Shown here in pieces: positions 17,401 to 25,678 of a DNA stretch of 64,000 nucleotides. The notes under the pieces were generated by a model. The model ran no database searches, was not told where the DNA came from, and saw only the letters and a program-made list of their open reading frames with translations. Made by a program: the position numbers and the translations under genes. Numbering within the stretch: the stretch's first letter is position 1; every line of letters begins with the position of its first letter. Source of the DNA: Prevotella sp. UBA2725 (GTDB taxonomy: Bacteria > Bacteroidota > Bacteroidia > Bacteroidales > Bacteroidaceae); assembly GCA_002353825.1 (NCBI GenBank), contig DEKJ01000021.1, positions 162,361 to 226,360 of the forward strand, in the 5' to 3' direction.

Positions 17401-18393
17401 ATGGAAGAAGAGAATACACAGCAACAGACAACAACTGATGTTTCAGAGAACATAGAGCAGAACGCTTCACAAGAGCAAGAGAGAGAAGAAACGCCTCAAG
17501 CCTATGAGGAAACCGTTGTTTCTTCGACAGAGCCCAACTATGACAATCTCTCGCCTGAGCAGGTCGATGAACTGCTCAAGGAAAAACTTCCTCGTCAGGA
17601 GCTTCATACGCAAGGCCTTGTGAAGCGCTACGGGCGTCGTACCGTGGCCGACCACGTGTCGTTCAACGTCAAGCAGGGTGAGATTGTTGGATTGCTTGGT
17701 CCTAATGGAGCCGGTAAGACGACGTCGTTCTACATGACTACGGGTCTTATCATCCCTAACGAGGGTCACGTGTATATCGACGACAAGGAGATCACCGATT
17801 ATCCGGTGTATAAGCGTGCGCGTGCAGGTATCGGCTATCTGCCGCAGGAGGCGAGTGTCTTCCGCAAGATGTCTGTGGAGGATAACATCATGGCTGTACT
17901 GGAGATGACGAAGCTTACACATCAGCAGCAGCTTGACAAGCTTGAGAGTCTTATCGCCGAGTTCCGCTTGCAGAAAGTGCGTAAGAATAAGGGTGACCGT
18001 CTGTCGGGTGGTGAGCGCCGTCGTACGGAGATTGCGCGTTGCTTGGCAATCGACCCGAAGTTCATCATGCTTGATGAGCCGTTCGCCGGTGTCGACCCTA
18101 TCGCCGTGGAGGATATCCAGCACATCGTCTGGCGATTGAAGTACCGCAACATCGGCATCCTCATCACCGACCACAATGTGCAGGAGACGCTCTCTATCAC
18201 TGACCGTGCCTACCTGCTTTTCGAGGGTCGTATCCTCTTCCAAGGTCTTCCTGAAGAACTTGCCGAGAACAAGATCGTGCGTAAGAACTACCTCTCCGAC
18301 AACTTCGTCTACCGTAAGTTCCAGTCCAATGAGGATGACCGTGCCTTCGCCGCGCAGGCCCGTAAACAGTTGCTTAAGGAAATTAGTAAGTAA
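17401..18393 (+). CDS. lptB: LPS export ABC transporter ATP-binding protein LptB, N-terminally extended
   Basis: A 330-aa ATPase that powers LPS extraction from the inner membrane. GPNGAGKTTSFY (Walker A), LSGGERRRTEIARC (signature) and IMLDEPFAGVDP (Walker B) match LptB closely. Residues 1 to about 70 are an extra acidic, Gln/Glu/Thr-rich tail with no predicted fold, absent from classical 240-aa LptB. The ATG at 17401 lies 16 nt after a TAATTTTG box (17377-17384), so the tail is probably translated. A long hairpin follows the gene. Confidence 0.92.
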   Translation: MEEENTQQQTTTDVSENIEQNASQEQEREETPQAYEETVVSSTEPNYDNLSPEQVDELLKEKLPRQELHTQGLVKRYGRRTVADHVSFNVKQGEIVGLLGPNGAGKTTSFYMTTGLIIPNEGHVYIDDKEITDYPVYKRARAGIGYLPQEASVFRKMSVEDNIMAVLEMTKLTHQQQLDKLESLIAEFRLQKVRKNKGDRLSGGERRRTEIARCLAIDPKFIMLDEPFAGVDPIAVEDIQHIVWRLKYRNIGILITDHNVQETLSITDRAYLLFEGRILFQGLPEELAENKIVRKNYLSDNFVYRKFQSNEDDRAFAAQARKQLLKEISK

Positions 18394-18413
18394 TCGTTCT
18401 TCCATATCATTTA

Positions 18414-18472
18414 AAAGGCATTGGGATTCAACTGCAATCGCATCTCGATTACGGTTGAATCCCGATGCCTTT
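18414..18472. terminator. 27-bp stem-loop after lptB
   Basis: Arms AAAGGCATTGGGATTCAACT... (18414-18440) and its near-exact complement (18446-18472) enclose loop CATCT, followed by TTTCTTATTAA. It can serve lptB and the convergent AraC remnant. The stem contains GGGATTCAACTGCAATCG, the same core as the 22-nt array at 50692-50823. Confidence 0.8.
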
Positions 18473-18518
18473 CTTATTAATACGGTAGGCGCAAAGCTAA
18501 TAGTCTTATATCATACTT

Positions 18519-19217
18519 TTATCCTTTCGCTTTCCTGTATTGCTTGGGTGAGATGCCTACGGTCTTGGAGAACAGACGGGAGAAATAGTAACTGTCGTCA
18601 ATGCCGACCTTGGAGCAGATCTGATTGATCTTTAGGTCCGTGGTCTCAAGAAACTTACAGGCGCGCTGGACCTTGAGCATGTTGAAGTAGTTGAGTGGCG
18701 AATGACCAGTCTTCATTTTGAAGATGAGTGAGAACTGCGAGGTAGAGTAGCCGATATAATCTGCTATCTGCGTTAGGGTAAGTTGCTTCTCAATATTCTC
18801 ATTCATGAACCTCACAGCAGCTGAGACGATGTCATTGTTGGCGAGGCGTGCGTCTTGTGCATTGTAGTTCCGGAACTGTTTGATGTATTTGAAGGAAGCT
18901 AAGAACCCATAGAGCAAGGAAGAGGCATAGCGCAGATTGTCAAGACTGTAGTTATCTGACAGTGTGAGGAAAATCTCTTCGAAAATATTGTTGCGGTCAG
19001 CGACGCGTGAAATCTTTGCCATTGTGATGTCTGTCGGCGTGTAACAGTTATCTCCAAAGAAAGGAGCCATGGTGCCTGTGAAATGAATCCAGTAGATGGT
19101 CCAGGGGTCATCGTTGTTGGATGCATAGACGTGCGGCTCACCTTGTGGGATGACGAAATACTGTTGTTCTTTTATCTCGTATCTCTTCCCGAACACCGAG
19201 AACCAGCCTGACTTCAC
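18519..19217 (-). pseudogene. AraC-family regulator, N-terminally truncated
   Basis: The 232-residue open frame holds a cupin-like sensor part (GWFSVFGKRYEIKEQQYFVI...GEPHVYASNNDDPWTIYW) and a complete AraC DNA-binding domain with two helix-turn-helix segments (LTLTQIADYIGYSTSQFSLI and INQICSKVGIDDSYYFSRLF). Relatives carry roughly 55-60 more residues before GWFSV. Here homology stops at about 19208, exactly where the divergent TPR gene homology begins, and the frame hits a stop at 19230-19232. The only start is a GTG inside the junction. The promoter is gone, so this is probably inactive; a deletion or an assembly misjoin would explain it. Confidence 0.7.
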
Positions 19218-21545
19218 CTGGCTTATGCCTTATGAGGAGAAGCGCTTCACACAGTATTTCATGCCTTATCAAGAGGTGGGCGTGGTAAAGAACGCCAGCA
19301 AGGACCTCGTGTTCAACATTGATAAGAGCGAGGATGGTACTGTGTGGTTCAAGCTCTTTGCTACCAGTAAGCAGCATGTACATGTCGTCTTGAAGAACGA
19401 CAACGGCACCGTCTATTATGACAAGGAGGTCGATCTTGATCCTTCTCATCTGCTCTTCGAAGAGCGTGTGGACGTGGAAGGTGCGCGCCTGAATGAACTC
19501 ACGTTCAACGCAGAGAGCACCCCGACTCCCTCCGAATCAACTCCTATCTCCTAACTCCTAACTCTCAACTCACTTGGCATGCTGAACCCGACGAGATTCG
19601 TCCGATTCCCGATCCTGCAGAGCCATGCCTGCGTCCGGAGGACACCAAGACCAACGACCAACTCTACCTCTCCGGTCTGCATCTTGAGCAGTACCGTCAC
19701 GCTTCGTGGAGCCCTGTCGACTATTATGAGGAGGCGCTGCGCCGTGATCCGCGCGACTACCGTTGCAACAATCAGCTTGGATTGTGGTACCTGCGCCGTG
19801 GCCGCTTCGCCAGAGCTGAGAAATATCTGCGCACGGCACAGAAGGTGCTTTTCAAGCGTAACCCGAACCCTTACGACAGTGAGCCACTCTACAATTTCGC
19901 CCTGTCACTGAAATATCAGGGCAAGGAGCATGAGGCTTACGAATGGTTCTGGAAGGCAGCATGGAGCTATGCTTGGCGCGGAGCGGTCCTTTACCAGGCA
20001 GCGCTCATTTCTACGAAACAAGGCCGTCTCAAGGATGCTTTGGATGAGGTCAACAGTTCGCTCGCTGTCAATACGCGTAACCACAAAGTACTCGCACTGA
20101 AGGCCACCGTTCTCCGTCTCTTAGGTAAGAAGGAAGAAGCGCTGGCCGTGTGCAAAGAAGCCATTGAACTTGACCTCTTCAATTATGGCTGCCGTTATGA
20201 GGAATATCTTCTTACCAATGATTCGTCGAAGCTGGATGAGTTGACAGACATTCTGCATGGCATGTTCAACAACTATGATGAGCTGGCGCTCGACTATTGG
20301 CAGGCAGGACAGAACGAGACAGCTGTCAGCATCTGGCTTCTTGCTCTTGCCGAAAAGGCTTCAACAGCCATGACCTATTATTATATGGGTCTGGCCGGTG
20401 ATGGAGAGGCATTCAAGAAAGGCGAGCAGGCTGACTCGAGCTATTGCTTCCCCAACCGTCTGGAAGCTATCCTTGCGCTGAACAAAGCCATTGAGGTAAA
20501 CCCGAATGATGCGAAAGCCAATTATTATCTTGGCACCTTGTATTATGGTGCCCGTCAGTATGATGTCGCTCGTCGTCACTGGCTGCGCTCTTCAGAGCTC
20601 GATCCTACATTCCCGACGGTTTGGCGTAATCTCGCCCTGGATGAGTACAGCAAGGAGCACAATGTGGAAGAAGCTGTGGAAGACATGGAGAAAGCATTCA
20701 ACCTCAACAAGGCTGATGCGCGTATCCTCATGGAGCTTGACCAACTTTACAAGTGTCTCGGCTACGACCATCAGCAGCGCTTGGACAATCTTGAGAAGTA
20801 TCCGGAGCTTATCGCCCAGCGCGACGATCTCCTCCTGGAAGAGATCACGTTGCTTAACCTCACCGGCCGCTACGAGGAAGCCAAGGAAAAACTCGACGGT
20901 CATAAGTTCCATCCTTGGGAGGGTGGCGAAGGTAAGGTCAGCACCCAGTATCAGCTTTCTCGTGTCGAGCTCGCCAAGCAAGCCATGCAGGCCGGAGACA
21001 ATGACAAGGCCATCAAACTTCTTGAGGAGTGCCTCGTCTATCCCCATCATCTCGGTGAGGGTAAGCTCTACGGCGCTCAGGAGAACGACTTCTATTATCT
21101 TCTCGGCTGTGCTTACGATGCCAAGGGTGACAAGGAGAAAGCCCGCGAGAGTTGGGAGAAAGCTACACTCGGTCCGACGGAGCCTGCTGCAGCCATGTAC
21201 TACAATGACGCTAAGCCCGACAAGATCTTCTATCAGGGTATGGCACTGTTGAAACTCGGCAGAGTGGGAGAGGCCCATGGGCGCTTCTACAAGCTCCTCA
21301 ACTATGGCAAAAACCACATCTTCGACCATGTCGTAATGGACTACTTCGCCGTGTCACTGCCCGATATACAGATTTGGGACGGAGACCTCAATCTCAGCAA
21401 TCAGGTGCACTGCAAGTTCATGCTTGCTCTCGGTTATTATGGCTTGGGCGACAAGGAACATGCTCAGCGTTACCTCAATGAGGCTTCGAAACTGGATCCG
21501 AACCACATCGCCATCTACCAGTTCAAGACGGTGATGGGAGAGTGA
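19201..21545 (+). pseudogene. TPR protein of the DUF5107 type, 5' truncated and frameshifted
   Basis: Homology begins at 19201 with NQPDFTWLMPYEEKRFTQYF and runs in one frame to the TAA at 19552-19554. The protein then continues one frame over from about 19575 (WHAEPDEIRPIPDPAEPC...) to 21545. The later part has many tetratricopeptide repeats (for example NPNDAKANYYLGTLYYGARQ and KADARILMELDQLYKCLGYD). The N-terminal sugar-mutarotase-like DUF5107 domain expected in relatives is missing. The frame change lies in a CTCCTAACTCCTAACTC-type repeat tract. The distal 587-codon part is open and could be translated from an internal start near 19782. Confidence 0.75.
19536..19574. repeat. CTCCTAACTC-type low-complexity insertion
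   Basis: A run of near-direct repeats of CTCCTAACTC/CTCTCAACTC inside the TPR gene coincides with its frame change. It resembles the other TAACACCCAACACC-type repeats in the window (15685-15734, 21551-21606, 37602-37634). Confidence 0.6.
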
Positions 21546-21550
21546 TAACA

Positions 21551-21606
21551 AGGTGATGGGTGATGGGTGATAATGGTATGTTGGACAAGCCATTAACACC
21601 CAACAG
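21551..21606. repeat. GGTGATGGGTGATGGG / TTAACACCCAACA repeat at a gene junction
   Basis: Direct GGTGATGGGTGATGGGTGAT copies at 21552-21571 are followed by TTAACACCCAACA at 21593-21605, the inverted form of the same family. The tract lies exactly between the end of the TPR gene and the start of surface-protein homology. Confidence 0.6.
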
Positions 21607-22417
21607 TAGTGCCACGACGGTGACTGTCGGTACCGATGCTTTCAAAGGCTCTTCTTCCTGGGATGCTATCGCCAAGAACTGCGTGTTCAATGTGCCTGAC
21701 GGGACTTGGAAGAACTATGCAGCTTACACGGCAGACAACACGAAGACCTGGACTTATCTCGATCAGTTCTATAACGAAGGTAACCTTCATGAGACCTCTA
21801 CACTCACAGTGGGTGCCAAGGGCTATGCTACTTACTACAACGACTACGGCTATGTCCTGCCGGAGGGTCTTGAGGGCTATGTCTTTGCACAGAATGCCGA
21901 TGGCACCCAGACCATGACAAAGCAGTATGCTGCAGGTGACTCTGTGACTGCAAAAATGGCGCTGCTCATCAAAGCTACTACAGCATCCTCTGACACACAG
22001 AACTTCACTGTCTCTGCCAATGTCAATACGACGACAAAGACGGCTGCTTGGCCTGACGGATTGCAGAACATGCTCGGTGGCGTTCAGACAGAATCAACTT
22101 TCATAAGTTGGGATACAAGTGATTACACCTATTATTATTACAAGTTAGCAGATGGCGAGAATGGCCTCGGATGGTACTGGGGTGCTACCGACGGCGGTGT
22201 GTTCACGCTTGCTGCCCATCATGCTTTCCTTGCAAAGAACAAGACCGCTTCTGCTGCTAAGTTCTTGGCATTGAATGGTACCACAATAGGTATCGGCAAG
22301 ACAATGATCGAGAAGCGTGAGAATGACAATGTCGCTTACAACCTTGCTGGCCAAAGAGTGAACAACAGCTATAAAGGTGTTGTGATTATCAATGGCAAGA
22401 AAGTAATCAGAAAATAA
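21560..22417 (+). CDS. C-terminal fragment of a leucine-rich-repeat surface protein
   Basis: The 285-aa frame lacks any signal peptide; its first 14 or so residues (MMGDNGML...TPN) are translated from repeat DNA. It then enters an LRR-like end (CVFNVPDGTWKNYAAY), a Thr/Tyr/Asp-rich region, and a C-terminus NVAYNLAGQRVNNSYKG followed by VVIINGKKVIRK. That NLAGQRV...NGKKV tail is common at the ends of secreted Prevotella proteins and may be a sorting or anchoring signal. I read it as the 3' remnant of a larger exported protein whose 5' part was lost at the repeat junction. Expression is doubtful. Confidence 0.6.
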   Translation: MMGDNGMLDKPLTPNSSATTVTVGTDAFKGSSSWDAIAKNCVFNVPDGTWKNYAAYTADNTKTWTYLDQFYNEGNLHETSTLTVGAKGYATYYNDYGYVLPEGLEGYVFAQNADGTQTMTKQYAAGDSVTAKMALLIKATTASSDTQNFTVSANVNTTTKTAAWPDGLQNMLGGVQTESTFISWDTSDYTYYYYKLADGENGLGWYWGATDGGVFTLAAHHAFLAKNKTASAAKFLALNGTTIGIGKTMIEKRENDNVAYNLAGQRVNNSYKGVVIINGKKVIRK

Positions 22418-22441
22418 ACCTCTAATAATCATTGAATAATC

Positions 22442-22636
22442 ATGAAAAAGAATTATATTAAGCCATCTGTTCGTGTGAAGGCTTTAGAGAATAAGAACTC
22501 TTTGCTCTCTGCTTCGGGACCAGATACAATAAACAATAGTTATACAGACAGCCCTGCACTCAGTAAGAAGCCTATCTTCAACTTCATGGATGATGACAAT
22601 GAGGCTGCAGCACATTCTAATGACATTGAATGGTAG
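22442..22636 (+). CDS. Small MKKxYIKPSV-type peptide
   Basis: A 64-aa protein starting MKKNYIKPSVRVKALENKNS, with LLSASGPDTINNS in the middle and an acidic end (FNFMDDDNEAA...NDIEW). Short proteins with this MKKxYIKP start and a Leu-Leu-Ala/Ser-Gly core are frequent in Prevotella next to surface-protein genes; their role is unknown. It lies 24 nt after the surface-protein fragment, so the two were probably one transcript. A 22-nt repeat array begins 1 nt after its stop. Confidence 0.6.
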   Translation: MKKNYIKPSVRVKALENKNSLLSASGPDTINNSYTDSPALSKKPIFNFMDDDNEAAAHSNDIEW

Positions 22637-22637
22637 T

Positions 22638-22747
22638 CTTTCGTCGAACGGCAAACAATCGTCCGTCGAACGACAAACAATTGTCCGTCGAACGTCGAAC
22701 AATTGTTTGTCGAACGCCAGCCGATTGTTTGTCGAACGCCGAACAAT
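22638..22747. repeat. Five tandem 22-nt repeats with GTCGAACG core
   Basis: Units start at 22638, 22660, 22682, 22704 and 22726 with no gaps. The consensus is roughly tGTyyGTCGAACGnCnnnCA followed by AT. The same unit occurs at 50398-50463. The spacing equals two helical turns, as in protein-binding iterons. No cas genes and no unique spacers are present. Confidence 0.85.
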
Positions 22748-22805
22748 GAGAACAGACTTATCATGATATGAGAACGAAACGCTTTAGCACCAAGAACTCA
22801 ATAAT

Positions 22806-24368
22806 ATGAAACGACAATTTTTCCTTTGCTCTCTCTTCTGCGCGTTGGCCTCGTATGCTTCTGCCCAGAAAGTGTATGAGCTCAATGCACCGAAGACGCC
22901 CATGCAGATTGTGGAAGGCAAGCTCGATATGGGTGGCACTTCTCCTACAGGCGGCTCTATAAAGGTCAACAACTATTATATGTCTGTTGACGGTAAGCCT
23001 GTCATCCCCGTCATGGGTGAGTTTCACTTCTCCCGTTATCCGCGTGAGCAATGGGAGGAGCAGATCGTAAAGATGAAAGCAGGAGGCATCACCTGCATCC
23101 CTACCTATGTCTTCTGGGCTTTCCACGAGGAATATGAGGGAAAGTTCCGTTGGGACGGTAACCTCGATCTCCGCTATTTCCTTGAACTCTGCAAGAAGCA
23201 CGGCATGGATGTCATTATACGAATCGGTCCTTTCGACCATGGTGAGGTGCGCCAGGGCGCTCTCCCTGAATGGCTCTTCTCCAAACCGTTGGAGATTCGC
23301 AGCGATGATCCGCTCTATCTGAAATATGTCAAGCGGCTCTATGGCGAGATAGGGAAACAGATGAAAGGTCTTTACTATAAAGACGGAGGCCCGGTCATCG
23401 GCTGCCAGATAGAGAATGAGATGCAGCACAGTGCCGCGCCATGGGGCATCAACTATCCCGGTGAGCCTTTCGACTATACGGCAGCAAGCTGGAATGCTGC
23501 TGAGGCTGCCATCGGCGTGGAGGCCGGTCATAAAGTGGCAACAGGCGCAGAGGCAGGAAACGAGCACATGCGCACGCTGCTCAAGCTCGCTAAGGAAGCA
23601 GGGATAGACACCCCGTTCTATACAGCTACGGGTTGGGGCAATGCTGCGGTCATCGATAACAAGGCTATCCCCGTTACCTCGGCTTATCCTTACCCGGCTT
23701 GGGAGGCAGTGCCGAAGAAGAGCCCGTTCCTGATGTTCAAGGACATGCATAAGCATCCCGACTATGAGCCCGTGAGATACAACCCTACCGACTTCCCGTC
23801 GTTTGCGGCTGAGATGGGAGCAGGCATGCAGATAGCTTACGATAACCGTCCTTACTGCACAGCTAAGGTTGCTGAGGCCATGATGGTTCGTTGTCTGGGT
23901 AGCGGTAGCAACGGCATCGGTTACTACATGTATCAGGGTGGAAGCACGCCGCACCGCTCGGGACAGAACGCGTTCATGAGCGACGAAGCCATGGGCATGC
24001 CGAAGGTAAGCTATGACTATCAGGCACCGCTCGGTGAGTTTGGCCTTGAGGGAGACTCTTACCGTAACCTCCGCCTTATCCACTCGTTCCTCGCTGAATG
24101 GCAGAACCAGTTGGCTCCCATGGAGACGGTCTTGCCGGAAGGCTGGGAGAAGATGACGCTGGACAACAAGACCGACCTGCGCTATTGCATGCGTGAGAAA
24201 GACGGACGCGGGTTCATCTTCATGATCAATGCACAGGATCATGACAGTCTGCCTTTCGTGAAGCGTGATATTCCACGTCGTTTCCTCCCTGACTTCTCCA
24301 AAGGCCCCGTGCTTGACATCAAGGAGGTCAGAGTGGTGCCGGAGTATAAAGCGAGTGTGAAGTTCTGA
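22806..24368 (+). CDS. Secreted GH35 beta-galactosidase-like enzyme, possibly internally shortened
   Basis: A 520-aa protein with a signal peptide (MKRQFFLCSLFCALASYASA). The GH35 TIM barrel shows GEFHFSRYPREQWEEQI, RIGPFDHGEVRQGALPEWL, acid/base E205 in QIENEM and nucleophile candidate E336 in FAAEMGAGMQ. It should remove terminal beta-galactosyl residues from glycans in the periplasm or at the surface. Bacteroidota relatives usually run to 600-800 aa with beta-sandwich domains; here FIFMINAQDHDS passes straight to a short tail (VLDIKEVRVVPEYKASVKF), which suggests an in-frame loss of the domain between. It follows the 22-nt array and precedes a palindromic element. Confidence 0.82.
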   Translation: MKRQFFLCSLFCALASYASAQKVYELNAPKTPMQIVEGKLDMGGTSPTGGSIKVNNYYMSVDGKPVIPVMGEFHFSRYPREQWEEQIVKMKAGGITCIPTYVFWAFHEEYEGKFRWDGNLDLRYFLELCKKHGMDVIIRIGPFDHGEVRQGALPEWLFSKPLEIRSDDPLYLKYVKRLYGEIGKQMKGLYYKDGGPVIGCQIENEMQHSAAPWGINYPGEPFDYTAASWNAAEAAIGVEAGHKVATGAEAGNEHMRTLLKLAKEAGIDTPFYTATGWGNAAVIDNKAIPVTSAYPYPAWEAVPKKSPFLMFKDMHKHPDYEPVRYNPTDFPSFAAEMGAGMQIAYDNRPYCTAKVAEAMMVRCLGSGSNGIGYYMYQGGSTPHRSGQNAFMSDEAMGMPKVSYDYQAPLGEFGLEGDSYRNLRLIHSFLAEWQNQLAPMETVLPEGWEKMTLDNKTDLRYCMREKDGRGFIFMINAQDHDSLPFVKRDIPRRFLPDFSKGPVLDIKEVRVVPEYKASVKF

Positions 24369-24413
24369 AAATATGGGGTTCTTCTCTTTTCGGGTTGATT
24401 TGATAGCGTGACA

Positions 24414-24697
24414 CAGCCTCGGAGAGGCTGACTCTACATAACAGGCAAGGAGCGCAGCGACGTAGCCTGGGGTATGTTAGGATAGAGTTGTAACAATTGA
24501 CCTTCTGCCTCGGAGAGGCAGGCTGCACGTAGTGCGCTATGTCTTTAATAGATAGTCTCATACGAAACATAGCGCGCCAAGGTGCAACCAGCCTCTCCGA
24601 GGCTGTGAATCAGTGAATCAGCTCCTATTCCGCAACCCCAGGCTACGTCGCTACGCTCCTTGCCCGGGGTTAAAAAGAGTGTGCCTCTCCGAGGCAC
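24414..24697. repeat. Multi-hairpin palindromic element, copy A
   Basis: Four 17-nt palindromes of the type CAGCCTCGGAGAGGCTG mark it at 24414-24430, 24505-24521, 24589-24605 and 24681-24697. Between them are a CAGGC...GCCTG stem with loop AAGGAGCGCAGCGACGTA, a central TGCACGTAGTGCGCTATGT/ACATAGCGCGCC hairpin, and an AACCCCAGGC...GCCCGGGGTT stem with loop TACGTCGCTACGCTCCTT. The same order occurs in copy B. It fills most of the 464-nt gap between the GH35 and esterase genes. Short frames inside it are not credible genes. Confidence 0.85.
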
Positions 24698-24727
24698 TTA
24701 TCAATCCGAAAACCGGAACCAAATATG

Positions 24728-24758
24728 AAACCGTGCGTTAATACAATGCACGGTTTTT
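24728..24758 (+). terminator. Rho-independent terminator
   Basis: Stem AAACCGTGC (24728-24736) with GCACGGTTT (24748-24756), then TTTTTT overlapping the arm end. It ends whatever reads through the palindromic element before the SGNH esterase gene. Confidence 0.8.
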
Positions 24759-24832
24759 TGCTTTTAATTATCTTTTCTCGTTGATATGCATTAAATTTGC
24801 ACTTGCAAATACTTTTAAGCATAAAAACAACG

Positions 24833-25516
24833 ATGAAGAAAACACTCTTATTGCTCTTTCTCACGCTGACACTGACCATGCCGGCGCTGGCTCAAATTAA
24901 ACCGACGGTCGCTATCTTTGGTGACTCCTATTCTACTTTTGAGGGTTTTATCCCGAAGGAGAACGCAATATGGTATAAGGCGACTAAACAAAAAAGTACT
25001 GATGTGACGAGCGTAGAGCAGACATGGTGGTGGCAGGTCATCAAGGAAGGAGGCTATAAGCTCGGTGTCAACGATGCCTGGTCGGGCTCCACAATCTGCA
25101 ATACGGGTTATAACGACGATGACTATACTAACGAGAGCTTCGTAACGCGCTCTGCAATGTTAGGGCGCCTTGGTAATCCAGATATCATTCTTATCTGTGG
25201 AGGCACCAATGACAACTGGGCCAATGTGCAAATGGGAGAATATAAGTATAAGGACTGGAAGCGCGGCGACCTTTATTATTTCCGCCCTGCCATGGCTAAG
25301 ATGTTCGATAACCTGCAGAAGCATTACCCCAATGTGGAACTCTACTTCATTCTCAACAGTGAGCTCAAGGACTCCGTTAACAAGAGTGTAGAAACGATCT
25401 GCAAACATTACAATGTGAAACTCATCAAGCTCCACGACATCGACAAGATGAACGGGCATCCGACCGTGAAAGGCATGAAGAGTTTTGCAGAACAGGTGCT
25501 GGCGGCAATGAAATAA
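24833..25516 (+). CDS. Secreted SGNH/GDSL hydrolase
   Basis: A 227-aa exported esterase. A signal peptide (MKKTLLLLFLTLTLTMPALAQ) is followed by block I IFGDSYSTFEG with the nucleophile serine, the block III-like GGTND, and a C-terminal GHPTVKGM with the catalytic histidine. It probably removes acyl or acetyl groups from glycans, which suits a neighbour of a GH35 enzyme. The start at 24833 puts the signal peptide first. A TAAATTTG -7 box lies at 24792-24799. Confidence 0.85.
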   Translation: MKKTLLLLFLTLTLTMPALAQIKPTVAIFGDSYSTFEGFIPKENAIWYKATKQKSTDVTSVEQTWWWQVIKEGGYKLGVNDAWSGSTICNTGYNDDDYTNESFVTRSAMLGRLGNPDIILICGGTNDNWANVQMGEYKYKDWKRGDLYYFRPAMAKMFDNLQKHYPNVELYFILNSELKDSVNKSVETICKHYNVKLIKLHDIDKMNGHPTVKGMKSFAEQVLAAMK

Positions 25517-25678
25517 AGGCCAATCCCGTTAAAAAAACAAATTTTATTCCTTATATATTAGGTACTTTCGTTAATTAGCACTAACTTTGCACTCTGTTGT
25601 GTACTCGGCTGCAAAAGGTGTGGCTTTGCACATATCTATAAAAGAGGCATAAAATAACAATAAAAACAAAGAATATAA

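Noticed and set aside
22638..22747. 22-nt arrays as a CRISPR array
   Set aside because: Units are gapless direct repeats without unique spacers, and there are no cas genes in the window.
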